Positions 7,643 through 15,861 of a stretch of 64,000 nt of DNA are shown here, piece by piece (the stretch's first letter is position 1; every line of letters begins with the position of its first letter). A program made the position numbers and the translations under genes. A model generated the notes under the pieces. The model was not told the origin of the DNA. It worked only from the letters and a program-made list of their open reading frames with translations, and did no database searches. Location of the stretch: positions 1 to 64,000 of the forward strand of contig DAOUPZ010000003.1 in assembly GCA_030625885.1 (NCBI GenBank). The letters are read 5' to 3'. This stretch comes from Clostridia bacterium. GTDB taxonomy: Bacteria > Bacillota > DAOUPZ01.

Positions 7643-9574
7643 ATGGCAAATGTTATCTCCATTTTAGCTCAAGGTGTTGCTAATAAAATTGCAGCTGGTG
7701 AAGTGGTAGAAGGGCCTGCTTCAGTGGTTAAAGAGTTAGTAGAAAATGCCATTGATGCGAAAAGTACATCGATAGAAGTATCTATTGAAAATGGCGGGGT
7801 AGATAGCATACAGGTTAGAGATAATGGTAAAGGTATGTCCGCTGATGATGCGCTTCTTTGTCTTAAGCGGCATGCTACGAGTAAGATTGTTGGTGCAGAT
7901 GATTTAAACCATATCAGTACTTTAGGGTTTCGGGGAGAAGCCCTGCCTAGTATCGCCTCCGTTTCAAAATTAGATTTGATTACACGGGAAAAAGATAGCA
8001 TAGAAGGGACATGCATCGTTGTCAATGGTGGAGAAATTAAGAAACAGGAATCAATTGGATGCCCTTTGGGGACAGTTGTTACTGTTAAACAACTTTTCTA
8101 TAACACGCCTGCACGTCTAAAATATCTCAAATCTACAAGTGTAGAGTTTGGGAAGATTAGTGATTTTATTAATCGGCTGTCACTTTCTTATCCTTCAGTA
8201 TCATTTTCTTTATTTCATAATCGCCGAAAAATTACTCAAACACCGGGTAAAGGAAATATCCGTGAAACCATTGCTTCAATTTATGGAAAAGATTTAGCCA
8301 AGAACATGTTGCACGTTTCTTGTGAAAGTGATGATATGAATATCTCGGGATTTATTGCTCGACCTACCCATACACGTTCAAGTCGTCATTATCAGTCATT
8401 TTTTATTAATGGACGCTATATTCGCAGTAAGCTCATGAGTGATGCGCTTCAAGAAGCTTTCCATACTTTGTTGCCTGTTCATCGTTATCCAATTGGTATG
8501 CTGTATCTTACATGCCCTCCAACGCATGTTGATGTAAATGTTCATCCTGCAAAAATGGAAGTTCGTTTTCGTCATGAGAAAGCAGTTTACCAACTGGTAT
8601 TAACCAGTATAAAAAATACGTTGGGTAACGCGCAATTAATTCCTGAAATTATAAGTGATCAGTGGAAAGAAGATAAAAAACCAGTTAGTAAGCCCATTCA
8701 AAATGATCTTAATTTAAATTTTTCTCAGAATCGTTTCAATGAAATACCCCCCAAAAATAATCGTGATGAACAAAGTAATCATAAGGATAAACCTTTAGAG
8801 TCAGAGCCAATCAATGAAGTGAAAGAAGCATTAGAAAAAGTATTCATAAATCCTGTTACTGTCAAGGAATCATCACCAAAACCTAAAAAGCCGTTTAAAC
8901 GCCAAAATGAATATGTTCATCAATCGTGTCAGGTATCTCCAAAGCCAAGTGGATACGACAGTAATAAATCAAATCATAAAGCTTCCCCGTTAGCCTATAC
9001 AATGATACCTATTGGGCAAATAGATCAAACTTATATTGTATGTCAGGACGGTAAAAATATGATTTTGATTGACCAACATGCGGCTCATGAGCGCATACTC
9101 TATGAAAAATTCATGAAAGATGCAGAACAACAGCAGATTTCATCGCAAATACTCCTTATTTCAGAAACGATAGAATTAACGCCACAGGAATACGAGATTA
9201 TAACCCGAAATATTTCCTTCGTAAAAAATCTTGGTTTTGATATAGAATCCTTTGGACAAAATACTTTTATCGTCAGAGCAATTCCAGCTTTTTTACAACA
9301 GACAGAAACTAAAGATTTTATTTTAGCTATTATAGATCAGGTGTTGACTCTTGGTAAAGGTACTACTTTAACGGAATGTATAGAGTCGACTGTTATTATG
9401 ATGGCCTGTAAAGCTGCAATTAAAGCGGGAAAAAGATTGGATTTGAACGAGATGCATCATCTTATCACACAACTTTCTCAAACTAAAATGCCTTACACCT
9501 GCCCGCATGGGCGTCCAACCACCATTAAATTTACAGGATATGAATTGGAGAAGATGTTTAAACGGGTACAATAG
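7643..9574 (+). CDS. mutL: DNA mismatch repair endonuclease MutL
   Basis: 643 residues from ATG 7643 (AAGGATG site). The N-terminal GHKL ATPase shows E34-N35 (ELVENAIDAK), D60-NGKGM and GFRGEALPS. After a variable, Ser/Lys/Asn-rich linker (about 345-455) the C-terminal domain has DQHAAHERILYE, ACKAA and CPHGRPT: the metal-binding endonuclease motifs of MutL proteins from bacteria that lack MutH. It therefore probably nicks the strand itself. Operon partner of mutS directly upstream. Confidence 0.97.
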   Translation: MANVISILAQGVANKIAAGEVVEGPASVVKELVENAIDAKSTSIEVSIENGGVDSIQVRDNGKGMSADDALLCLKRHATSKIVGADDLNHISTLGFRGEALPSIASVSKLDLITREKDSIEGTCIVVNGGEIKKQESIGCPLGTVVTVKQLFYNTPARLKYLKSTSVEFGKISDFINRLSLSYPSVSFSLFHNRRKITQTPGKGNIRETIASIYGKDLAKNMLHVSCESDDMNISGFIARPTHTRSSRHYQSFFINGRYIRSKLMSDALQEAFHTLLPVHRYPIGMLYLTCPPTHVDVNVHPAKMEVRFRHEKAVYQLVLTSIKNTLGNAQLIPEIISDQWKEDKKPVSKPIQNDLNLNFSQNRFNEIPPKNNRDEQSNHKDKPLESEPINEVKEALEKVFINPVTVKESSPKPKKPFKRQNEYVHQSCQVSPKPSGYDSNKSNHKASPLAYTMIPIGQIDQTYIVCQDGKNMILIDQHAAHERILYEKFMKDAEQQQISSQILLISETIELTPQEYEIITRNISFVKNLGFDIESFGQNTFIVRAIPAFLQQTETKDFILAIIDQVLTLGKGTTLTECIESTVIMMACKAAIKAGKRLDLNEMHHLITQLSQTKMPYTCPHGRPTTIKFTGYELEKMFKRVQ

Positions 9575-9602
9575 GGAAAACAGATAAAGAAAGGGCTTTA
9601 TT

Positions 9603-10388
9603 ATGAAAGATTTTATTATTACCACTTCACAATCATTAACACCTGATTTAGAAAATACGGCTTTAAAGCTTTCGGAAGAATTAAACGTTCCATATATTAA
9701 CCGAAATAAAAAATCTTTAACTCAAATCACAAACAATCCGTTTGTTTTAGTTGTTACGCGTCAAAAATTAATCCTTAAAACACCTTCCGGTGATTTTTTC
9801 TTTCATCCTAATATGGCGCAATTACGTATTAAAAATTTGCGTGAAGGCAAAAAAGATTTTATGGTTGAGGCTGCTGCGTTAAAAAAGGGGGATTCATTTA
9901 TCGATTGCACATTAGGATTGGGGTCAGATGCTTTAGTTGCCAGTTATGTGACTGGCAGAGAGGGCGAAGTTGTTGGAATTGAATCAATTCCAGTTATCGC
10001 CTTACTTACAGAAATGGGGTTTTTGCAATATCCATGGCCCAATGAACGCATGCGCATCACTGCAAAGCATATAAAAGTGATGAGGATGAATCATCTAGAG
10101 TTTCTCCGTACTTTACCTGATAGAAGCTTTGATGTGGTATATTTTGATCCCATGTTTCGAATACCCATTTCAACTTCAAAAGGCATTTCACCATTAAGAG
10201 AAATTTGTGATGCTAATCCTATGAATTTTGAAGCAATCATTGAAGCAAAAAGGATTGCGCGAAAAAGAGTGGTCCTTAAAGAAACCCGTTATTCTCCTGA
10301 ATTTGAACGATTAGGATTTGACCACTTTATTGGGGGAACTTACAGTGATTTTGGTTATGGATATATTTCGATAAAGGAGGAAATCTGA
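9603..10388 (+). CDS. RsmJ-like class I SAM-dependent methyltransferase
   Basis: 261 residues. The middle contains a Rossmann-type SAM site (DCTLGLGSDALVAS) and a DVVYFDPMF motif resembling the active-site loop of RsmJ, the 16S rRNA m2G1516 methyltransferase of Escherichia coli. Clostridial relatives of this family sit, as here, between mutL and miaA. The stop overlaps the miaA ATG (TGATG), so translation is coupled. Whether the target is rRNA in this organism is unknown; the call rests on fold motifs and position. Confidence 0.75.
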   Translation: MKDFIITTSQSLTPDLENTALKLSEELNVPYINRNKKSLTQITNNPFVLVVTRQKLILKTPSGDFFFHPNMAQLRIKNLREGKKDFMVEAAALKKGDSFIDCTLGLGSDALVASYVTGREGEVVGIESIPVIALLTEMGFLQYPWPNERMRITAKHIKVMRMNHLEFLRTLPDRSFDVVYFDPMFRIPISTSKGISPLREICDANPMNFEAIIEAKRIARKRVVLKETRYSPEFERLGFDHFIGGTYSDFGYGYISIKEEI

Positions 10389-11317
10389 TGTCCTATAAGC
10401 CTTTGGTGGTAATTATCGGTCCTACCGCTGCAGGAAAAACAGCAGTGTCTGTTCAATGTGCCCAGGCGTTGGAAGGTGAAATTGTATCGGGCGATTCTAT
10501 GCAAGTTTATCGCGGTATGGATATTGGTACGGCCAAAATTACACCTTATGAAAAACAAAATATACCTCATCACATGATTGATATTATTAACCCTGACGAA
10601 GAATTCAGTGTGGCAGATTTTCAAGAGCGTGCTCAGAGTTGCATTGATAACATCTTAATTCGACAAAAACTTCCCATTCTGGCAGGGGGAACTGGATTGT
10701 ATATTCAGGCTATTGTAGATAACTTAGATTTTACAGAAATTGAAATTGACTGGGATTTCCGCAATCAATTAAAAGCATTGGCACAGGAAAAAGGGAATGC
10801 GTATTTACATCAGCAGTTAAAAAATGTTGATCCCCAGGCTGCGCTGAAGATACATCCTAATGATTTAAGAAGAATGATTCGTGCCTTAGAAGTTTTTGAA
10901 AAAACAGGTAAACCTATTTCTGAGTTTCAAAAAGATTCAAAGCAAATACCTTCTCCTTATTCCCCCATTATGATTGGAATTTCGATGGAAAGAGAAGTTT
11001 TATATGAAAGAATTAATGAACGAGTAGAAAAAATGTTTGAAATGGGCCTGGAAGAAGAAGTGAAAAAACTGTTGAGTAAAGGTTATGATCCTTCTCTTAT
11101 AGCTATGCAAGGATTGGGCTATAAAGAGGTAATTTCATATTTGCAAGGGCAATATGACTTAGAGGAAGCAAAACGCGTCTTAAAACGGGATACCCGTCAT
11201 TTTGCTAAACGTCAGTTAACCTGGTTTAAAAGGGATGAGCGAATTACATGGTTCAACGGACTTGAAAATCATGTGGTAGACCACATTGTTTTGCATATTA
11301 ATGACCAATTATTATAG
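10388..11317 (+). CDS. miaA: tRNA dimethylallyltransferase MiaA
   Basis: Transfers a dimethylallyl group from DMAPP to A37 of tRNAs, giving i6A, the substrate of MiaB encoded upstream. 309 residues with the P-loop GPTAAGKT at 11-18, SGDSMQVYRGMDIGTAK and GGTGLYIQA signatures, and a basic DTRHFAKRQLTWF segment near the C-terminus. The ATG overlaps the stop of the preceding gene and an AAAGGAGG site lies within that gene's 3' end. Confidence 0.97.
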   Translation: MSYKPLVVIIGPTAAGKTAVSVQCAQALEGEIVSGDSMQVYRGMDIGTAKITPYEKQNIPHHMIDIINPDEEFSVADFQERAQSCIDNILIRQKLPILAGGTGLYIQAIVDNLDFTEIEIDWDFRNQLKALAQEKGNAYLHQQLKNVDPQAALKIHPNDLRRMIRALEVFEKTGKPISEFQKDSKQIPSPYSPIMIGISMEREVLYERINERVEKMFEMGLEEEVKKLLSKGYDPSLIAMQGLGYKEVISYLQGQYDLEEAKRVLKRDTRHFAKRQLTWFKRDERITWFNGLENHVVDHIVLHINDQLL

Positions 11318-11334
11318 TTCGAGGAGCGATTAAA

Positions 11335-12630
11335 ATGGATGATGCATTAAAGTGTTTTTTACAAAAAGAATATCAATTTTCCCCCAAAGTAGTAGATTTA
11401 TTAGACAGAATTGAAGCAGAGGTACAGCCTATGCTTAGTAAGGTAGATTGCATTTCTGCGTATAATCAAGCAAAGATGCTTAAGGGATTTCATGATGTCG
11501 GTATTAATGAATCTCACTTTATGGGGACGACGGGATATGGTTATGATGATTTGGGTAGAGAAGCATTAGGAGAAGTATATGCTAAAGTATTTAAAGCTGA
11601 AGATGCTCTGGTAAGAGCCCAAATTGTATCTGGAACCCACGCAATTGCCAGTTGTTTATTTGGAATATTACGCCCGGGTGATGAGGTGGTGTACCTTACA
11701 GGTAAGCCTTATGATACTTTTGAGGAAGTCATAGGTATTCGAGGAAACCAGTCTGGTTCTTTGATGGACTGGGGTGTTCGTTATAATCATTTGGATTTAA
11801 CGCCGGAAGGAAAAGTAGATATTGAAAACATAGCGGAAGTTATTAAACCGACAACCAAAATGGTGGTATTGCAGCGTTCACGTGGTTATGCTTGGCGATC
11901 TTCGCTTACGATTGATGACATTGATAAAATTTTACAGGTTTGTTATGAGCTTAATCCTAATCTTGTATCTTTAGTTGATAATTGTTATGGGGAATTTGCG
12001 GAAATACAAGAACCAACAGAGGTAGGGGCGGATCTGATTGCTGGTTCTTTAATAAAAAATCCCAGTGGTGGGATTGCACCTATGGGGGGGTATGTATGTG
12101 GCAAGAAGAAATATGTTGATCAAGTTGCAAATTGGTTGACTGCACCAGGATTAGGCCGGGAGGTAGGCGCCAGTGTAAATGCGCATCGATTGTTCTATCA
12201 AGGATTCTTTTTGGCACCTCAAGTGGCAGCGGGAGCTATGAAAGGGGCCATATTAGCTTCTCATCTTTATAAAATGTTAGGATTTGATGTTTTGCCTATG
12301 CCTGATGCAAAAAGAGGAGATATTGTTCAAGCAATTCGTTTTGAGGATGAAAATAAATTAATTGCCTTTTGTCAGGGCATACAAATGGGATCTCCGGTTG
12401 GTGCTATTTATTTACCCATACCAGCCGATCAACCCGGTTATGATGATAAAATTATCATGGCAAGTGGTAGTTTCATTCAAGGATCATCTATTGAGCTTAG
12501 TGCGGATGGTCCTTTGAGGTCTCCATATATTGCTTATTTACAAGGTGGATTGACGTATGATTATGCAAAATTGGGTATTGCAATTGCAACAAATCATATG
12601 TATCAAAAAGGATTATTGGATATTACATAA
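11335..12630 (+). CDS. Methionine gamma-lyase family PLP enzyme (YnbB / aluminium resistance family)
   Basis: 431 residues of a fold type I PLP-dependent enzyme. Family-like segments are SGTHAIASCLFGILRPGDEV, TTKMVVLQRSRGY and a probable PLP lysine in AGSLIKNPSGGIAPMGGYVCG near residue 240. The family is annotated as methionine gamma-lyase-like (older name: aluminium resistance protein); its substrate is not established. It follows miaA by 17 bases with a GAGGAG-type site, as in many Bacillota where the gene sits between miaA and glnR or lexA. Here ndk follows, after a 111-base gap. Confidence 0.85.
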   Translation: MDDALKCFLQKEYQFSPKVVDLLDRIEAEVQPMLSKVDCISAYNQAKMLKGFHDVGINESHFMGTTGYGYDDLGREALGEVYAKVFKAEDALVRAQIVSGTHAIASCLFGILRPGDEVVYLTGKPYDTFEEVIGIRGNQSGSLMDWGVRYNHLDLTPEGKVDIENIAEVIKPTTKMVVLQRSRGYAWRSSLTIDDIDKILQVCYELNPNLVSLVDNCYGEFAEIQEPTEVGADLIAGSLIKNPSGGIAPMGGYVCGKKKYVDQVANWLTAPGLGREVGASVNAHRLFYQGFFLAPQVAAGAMKGAILASHLYKMLGFDVLPMPDAKRGDIVQAIRFEDENKLIAFCQGIQMGSPVGAIYLPIPADQPGYDDKIIMASGSFIQGSSIELSADGPLRSPYIAYLQGGLTYDYAKLGIAIATNHMYQKGLLDIT

Positions 12631-12741
12631 CTTTTTAACATTATTAATAAGATATTAGCAGGAATATCTATCCAATATGTCGAAAATGTCGAACTTGCAG
12701 AAATTAAATTTATTAATAAATATGTAGGAGGGCGAATTATT

Positions 12742-13191
12742 ATGGAACGTACTTTTGTTATGGTTAAACCAGATGGGGTTCAAAGAGGTCTGATTGGAGA
12801 AATTATTAATCGTTTTGAAAAAAAGGGTATTAATATTGTTGGGTTAAAGCTGATGCAGATTCCAGCTGAAATGGCAGAAAAGCATTATGGTGAACATAAA
12901 GATAAACCTTTTTTTAAAGAATTAGTTAATTTTATTACTTCAGGTCCTGTTGCTGCTATGGTGCTAGAAGGTGAAAATATAGTTCCTATTGTGAGAGCTA
13001 TGATGGGAACAACCAACCCTAAAGATGCAGCTCCAGGTACCATTCGTGGAGATTATGCTATGGTGATCAGCAATAATATTGTACATGGCTCTGATTCTCC
13101 GGAAAGTGCAGAACGTGAAATTAACATCTTTTTTAATGAAAATGAGCTCATTGATTATAAAAAAGCAACTGAACATTGGATATATGGTTAA
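12742..13191 (+). CDS. ndk: Nucleoside diphosphate kinase
   Basis: 149 residues, full length. Transfers the gamma phosphate between nucleoside di- and triphosphates through a phosphohistidine. The active-site histidine is H115 in [13 protein letters not shown], and the N-terminal [14 protein letters not shown] and GTIRGDYA motifs are intact. AGGAGGGCG precedes the ATG. A hairpin directly after the stop closes the gene. Confidence 0.97.
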   Translation: MERTFVMVKPDGVQRGLIGEIINRFEKKGINIVGLKLMQIPAEMAEKHYGEHKDKPFFKELVNFITSGPVAAMVLEGENIVPIVRAMMGTTNPKDAAPGTIRGDYAMVISNNIVHGSDSPESAEREINIFFNENELIDYKKATEHWIYG

Positions 13192-13214
13192 GAAAGACAG
13201 CGTTGCTGTCTTTC
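13192..13214 (+). terminator. Hairpin terminator after ndk
   Basis: GAAAGACAG pairs with CTGTCTTTC, 5-base loop, starting at the base after the ndk stop codon. The 3' side has only three T before GGCAGGTAGC, so termination may be partial. Confidence 0.6.
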
Positions 13215-13245
13215 GGCAGGTAGCAACCAGCAGGTAGAAGGTAGG
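13214..13245. repeat. GCAGGTA-type intergenic repeat after ndk
   Basis: Begins CGGCAGGTAGCAACCAGCAG and continues with a third AGGTAG unit. The same motif recurs after trxA (59837-59876) and after uvrB (36198-36270). The rest of the 330-base gap before surE is AT-rich, with a probable terminator near 13369-13410 and many AATAATTAATAA-like tracts. Confidence 0.7.
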
Positions 13246-13368
13246 CTTCAATACAATATTTGTAATTTTTTTAGTAATATTGTAGAATAATTGTAAGTTT
13301 TTAGATTTGAAATTTTCGATTATCAAATTTCTAGAAAATATCAATTTGTTAGTTTGGTTTATATACTT

Positions 13369-13410
13369 AAAGCCTCTTGAGTGTTTATCACCCATAGGGC
13401 TTTTCTTTTA
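13369..13410 (+). terminator. Possible intrinsic terminator upstream of surE
   Basis: AAAGCC pairs with GGCTTT across an imperfect inner stem (GTG/CAC), followed by TTCTTTTA. It is about 110 bases upstream of surE and 180 bases after ndk. Confidence 0.4.
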
Positions 13411-13521
13411 TAAAAATTATAATTTTATTTTTGAAAAAGATAATTATGGGTAATAATAATTAATAACAATTAATAACCATTAATAACAATAAATTTTGTA
13501 TGATGATTGGGAGGATATATG

Positions 13522-14277
13522 ATGCGAATTTTAGTGACAAATGATGATGGGGTTCATGCTGAAGGTATTCAGGCTTTATATAAAGCTTTGGATAAGATTG
13601 CTGACGTATTTGTCGTAGCTCCCGAAAGGGAACGGAGTGCCGTAGGCCATGGTATTACGATGCATAAGCCTTTGTTTGTAAAAGAAATCAATTCATCTTC
13701 TGATCACATAAAAATATGGTCTGCAAATGGGACGCCTTCAGACTGTGTTAAATTAGGTGTGGAAGCAATGAAGGATATTAAACCGGATATCATTATGTCT
13801 GGTATTAATGCTGGTGCAAATTTAGGAATAGATATATTGTATTCTGGAACGGCGTCGGCTGCTATAGAAGGAATGATTTTAGGAATTCCATCCGTTGCCA
13901 TTTCATTAGCAACTTATGACCATCCAGACTTTACACTTGCGGCTCAGTTTTCTGTTAATTTAGCTAAAAAAATAGTAGAACAACCTCTGCCTGAAGGCAC
14001 TTTTTTGAATGTCAATATTCCTCCTGACGCTGATCTTGATTTTAATCGTGTTGCTATTACCACTTTAGGGAAAAGACGTTATAGTAATTCTTTTGATAAA
14101 AGAACCGATCCTCGGGGAAGAACCTATTATTGGCTTTCGGGTGATGTTATTGAATATAATGAGGGAAAAGAAACAGATATAGGGGCTGTAAAACAAAAAT
14201 ATATTTCTATTACACCGGTACGTTTTGATTTTACTGATAAAGATACCGCGGTAGCGATTAAAAAATGGTATGAGTAA
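13522..14277 (+). CDS. surE: 5'/3'-nucleotidase SurE
   Basis: Survival protein E, a divalent-metal-dependent nucleoside monophosphate phosphatase; 251 residues from ATG 13522. The metal site begins at N7-D8-D9 (LVTNDDGVHAEG), and SGINAGANLG and SGTASAAIEG follow as in the family. GGGAGG ends 7 bases before the chosen ATG; the ATG just before it is too close. Monocistronic by appearance, with a terminator downstream. Confidence 0.95.
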   Translation: MRILVTNDDGVHAEGIQALYKALDKIADVFVVAPERERSAVGHGITMHKPLFVKEINSSSDHIKIWSANGTPSDCVKLGVEAMKDIKPDIIMSGINAGANLGIDILYSGTASAAIEGMILGIPSVAISLATYDHPDFTLAAQFSVNLAKKIVEQPLPEGTFLNVNIPPDADLDFNRVAITTLGKRRYSNSFDKRTDPRGRTYYWLSGDVIEYNEGKETDIGAVKQKYISITPVRFDFTDKDTAVAIKKWYE

Positions 14278-14345
14278 AATATAACTTTGTACTTTAACAG
14301 TGGGTTTCATCTTAGATAGGAATGTTTAAATGTGTCCAAAATGGA

Positions 14346-14374
14346 AAGAATAGGTTATGCCTATTCTTTTTTTT
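14346..14374 (+). terminator. Intrinsic terminator after surE
   Basis: AAGAATAGG and CCTATTCTT form a 9-bp stem with a short TTATG loop, followed by an uninterrupted T tract. Confidence 0.8.
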
Positions 14375-14456
14375 ACTTGTATTTGTGGTATATCTGAAAA
14401 GGATTTTGCATAAATTTTTTTATAAAAAGAACTAAATCTTAAAGGAGGTTTAAAAA

Positions 14457-14879
14457 ATGAATTTTTCCCATGCAAAATCTTTTAAAAATTCTTCAACTAC
14501 TGAAAGGGAGAATCTGCAATTATTAAATATACTTCAAGGCACTCTGTTTTGTTTTATAATTGTTCTTTGTGGTTACATTATTTCAAGTATTGTAATATAT
14601 GTATTTAATGTTTCCTCTAGCAGCATTTCTTTATTATCAAATACGTTAGGGATTATTAGTGCTGCGTTTGGAGGAGGATATGCTGCTTGGAAGTCTCAGA
14701 GTAAGGGATGGCTTAATGGTGCGCTAGTTGGGATAAGTTTTATTCTTGTTTCTTTGATCCTGGGATTTATTACAGGGGGGATTCAAATTTCAGCTATTGC
14801 TTTAATACTCAATCGTTTATTGTGGGGATTCCTTACAGGTGCAATAGGTGGTATGATTGGTGTCAATTTTGCGAGATAA
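14457..14879 (+). CDS. TIGR04086 family membrane protein (YrzE-like)
   Basis: 140 residues with about four hydrophobic segments (roughly 28-50, 58-75, 88-106, 112-135), a short polar N-terminus and Gly-rich helices (FGGGYAAW, GGMIGVNFAR). This fits the small TIGR04086/YrzE membrane family of Bacillota, whose function is unknown. AAAGGAGG precedes the ATG. It stands alone between the surE terminator and the next promoter. Confidence 0.65.
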   Translation: MNFSHAKSFKNSSTTERENLQLLNILQGTLFCFIIVLCGYIISSIVIYVFNVSSSSISLLSNTLGIISAAFGGGYAAWKSQSKGWLNGALVGISFILVSLILGFITGGIQISAIALILNRLLWGFLTGAIGGMIGVNFAR

Positions 14880-14883
14880 AGTA

Positions 14884-14912
14884 TTGACAACTTAATAAAA
14901 AAAGTGTACCAT
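14884..14912 (+). promoter_or_regulatory. Promoter of the structured RNA
   Basis: TTGACA (14884-14889), 17-base spacer, TACCAT (14907-14912). A perfect -35 with a 4/6 -10 at ideal spacing, starting just after the upstream stop codon. Predicted transcription start is near 14919. Confidence 0.65.
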
Positions 14913-14918
14913 CAAATT

Positions 14919-15098
14919 AATACAATCGAATAGAAAGTTCTCCGAATGATAGTGACCTAAGGGAAACTAGGGTCCTACCATCGATAGGGTATAATTGGAA
15001 ACCGTTATGCCTCCCCATTGGAAAGGAGAAATGTTAGAGCATATTTACAGCTTTTTTTGCCAACTCCATTCCACATGGGAGTTGGTTTTTTGTTTTTT
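14919..15098 (+). ncRNA. Structured non-coding RNA or riboswitch-like leader, unidentified
   Basis: About 180 bases between a promoter and an intrinsic terminator. Successive hairpins can be drawn: 14954-14974 (GACC.TA with TAGGGTC), about 14976-14992 (TACC with GGGTA), about 14993-15007 and 15010-15027 (CTCC with GGAG), then the terminator 15060-15098. No open reading frame with a ribosome site fills it. I compared by eye the conserved cores of the ykkC (guanidine-I/PRPP), c-di-GMP, TPP, SAM, lysine, glycine, purine, cobalamin and T-box classes and saw no match. It may be a stand-alone sRNA or a leader for the small genes after 15260. Confidence 0.5.
15060..15098 (+). terminator. Intrinsic terminator of the structured RNA
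   Basis: CCAACTCC (15060-15067) pairs with GGAGTTGG (15078-15085), followed by TTTTTTGTTTTTT. Confidence 0.85.
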
Positions 15099-15122
15099 CT
15101 CAAATTGTTAACCCCCAAACCA

Positions 15123-15172
15123 CCTCAGAGTGTATCTTTATAAAGAAACACTCTGAGGATTTTCTTTTTTTT
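15123..15172 (+). terminator. Second consecutive intrinsic terminator
   Basis: CCTCAGAGTGT (15123-15133) pairs perfectly with ACACTCTGAGG (15148-15158), followed by a T-rich tract. It follows the previous terminator by only 25 bases. Confidence 0.75.
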
Positions 15173-15259
15173 AAGGCTAAAAGCAAAAAAATTATATATT
15201 TTTTGTAAACAGGACTAATTTACTATAAAAAATTGTCATTTTAAGGAGGAAATAATATC

Positions 15260-15391
15260 ATGCGTAGAGAAATAATGTCACGAATTGCAAAACAACGTAT
15301 AAAATGGTTTATAATTACATTTTATTACATTATAAAAGTTCTTGTGGCGAAGGAGGTAGTTTTATGCAAGCATATGTTTGTAAAAGATTAG
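15260..15391 (+). CDS. Possible 43-residue small protein
   Basis: ATG 15260 follows AAGGAGGAAATAATATC, an excellent ribosome site. The product is basic at the N-terminus (MRREIMSRIAKQRIKW) with a hydrophobic stretch FIITFYYIIKVLV, so it could be a short membrane peptide. It overlaps the start of the next gene in another frame by 28 bases, and the ribosome site of that gene lies inside it, which suggests a leader peptide or translational coupling. No family is recognised. Confidence 0.35.
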   Translation: MRREIMSRIAKQRIKWFIITFYYIIKVLVAKEVVLCKHMFVKD

Positions 15392-15648
15392 GAAGTTTGT
15401 CGGAAAAGATTTTAAGTACCGTATCTTCTGCTTTTAAAAAAGATTCTTCTGCTTTAACCAGTGTGGATGCTTCATTGTCTTATGATAAAGGCCTTTACGA
15501 TGAGCTTTTTATGAATGAAGATTTATTTGTGAACCAAACAGATAAGATGAATGATTGTATCTTAGAACCTGAATCGGGAAAACAACCTGATCTAAATATT
15601 TACAAGCATCCATTAACAATGGAAGAACGAAAGTTTTTAGGATTTTAA
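15364..15648 (+). CDS. Hypothetical protein, 94 residues
   Basis: ATG 15364 follows GAAGGAGGTAG at ideal distance, so this start is preferred over an in-frame ATG at 15304. The product begins MQAYVCKRLGSLSEKILSTV and ends PLTMEERKFLGF, is Ser/Asp-rich, soluble and without transmembrane segments. No domain is recognised. It lies between the double terminator and the prfB region and has its own terminator. Good ribosome site and terminator support a real gene; function unknown. Confidence 0.6.
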   Translation: MQAYVCKRLGSLSEKILSTVSSAFKKDSSALTSVDASLSYDKGLYDELFMNEDLFVNQTDKMNDCILEPESGKQPDLNIYKHPLTMEERKFLGF

Positions 15649-15693
15649 TTCTAAAAACAGTCAATATTTTTTAAAATTAGAATATTTTTTTAA

Positions 15694-15720
15694 TAAAAGG
15701 CACATTTGATGTGCCTTTTA
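15694..15720 (+). terminator. Intrinsic terminator after the 94-residue gene
   Basis: AAAAGGCACA and TGTGCCTTTT form a 10-bp stem with a TTTGA loop; the U-tract is short because it is part of the stem. Confidence 0.7.
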
Positions 15721-15727
15721 TACTTTG

Positions 15728-15773
15728 TTTACTATGGTTACTTTAGTATGCTTTCTCTGCAAACCATAGTAAA
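15728..15773. repeat. Inverted repeat upstream of prfB
   Basis: TTTACTATGGTT (15728-15739) and AACCATAGTAAA (15762-15773) are perfect 12-bp arms around a 22-base loop. It has no T tract; it could be an operator or a leader hairpin before the prfB promoter. Confidence 0.5.
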
Positions 15774-15801
15774 GTGTTCTTCGGTCTTCCCCAAAAAAAA
15801 C

Positions 15802-15830
15802 TTTCATTTATTCATTAGGAATAGTATAAT
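15802..15830 (+). promoter_or_regulatory. Probable prfB promoter
   Basis: TATAAT at 15825-15830 with a weak TTTCAT at 15802-15807, 17 bases apart. The prfB ATG is 32 bases further on. Confidence 0.45.
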
Positions 15831-15861
15831 AAACTGATAAGATATTTTAGGAGGGAAAAAA

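Noticed and set aside
7669-8025. 118-codon - strand frame in mutL
   Set aside because: Antisense to the conserved GHKL ATPase region of mutL.
12964-13395. 143-codon - strand frame overlapping ndk
   Set aside because: Antisense to the conserved C-terminal half of ndk and its terminator; no ribosome site and no recognisable protein pattern.
14919-15098. Guanidine-I/PRPP (ykkC) riboswitch
   Set aside because: An AACTAGGGTCC segment resembles its opening, but the required CTGGTCCGAGAG-type and ACGGGAC elements are absent, so I do not give it that name.
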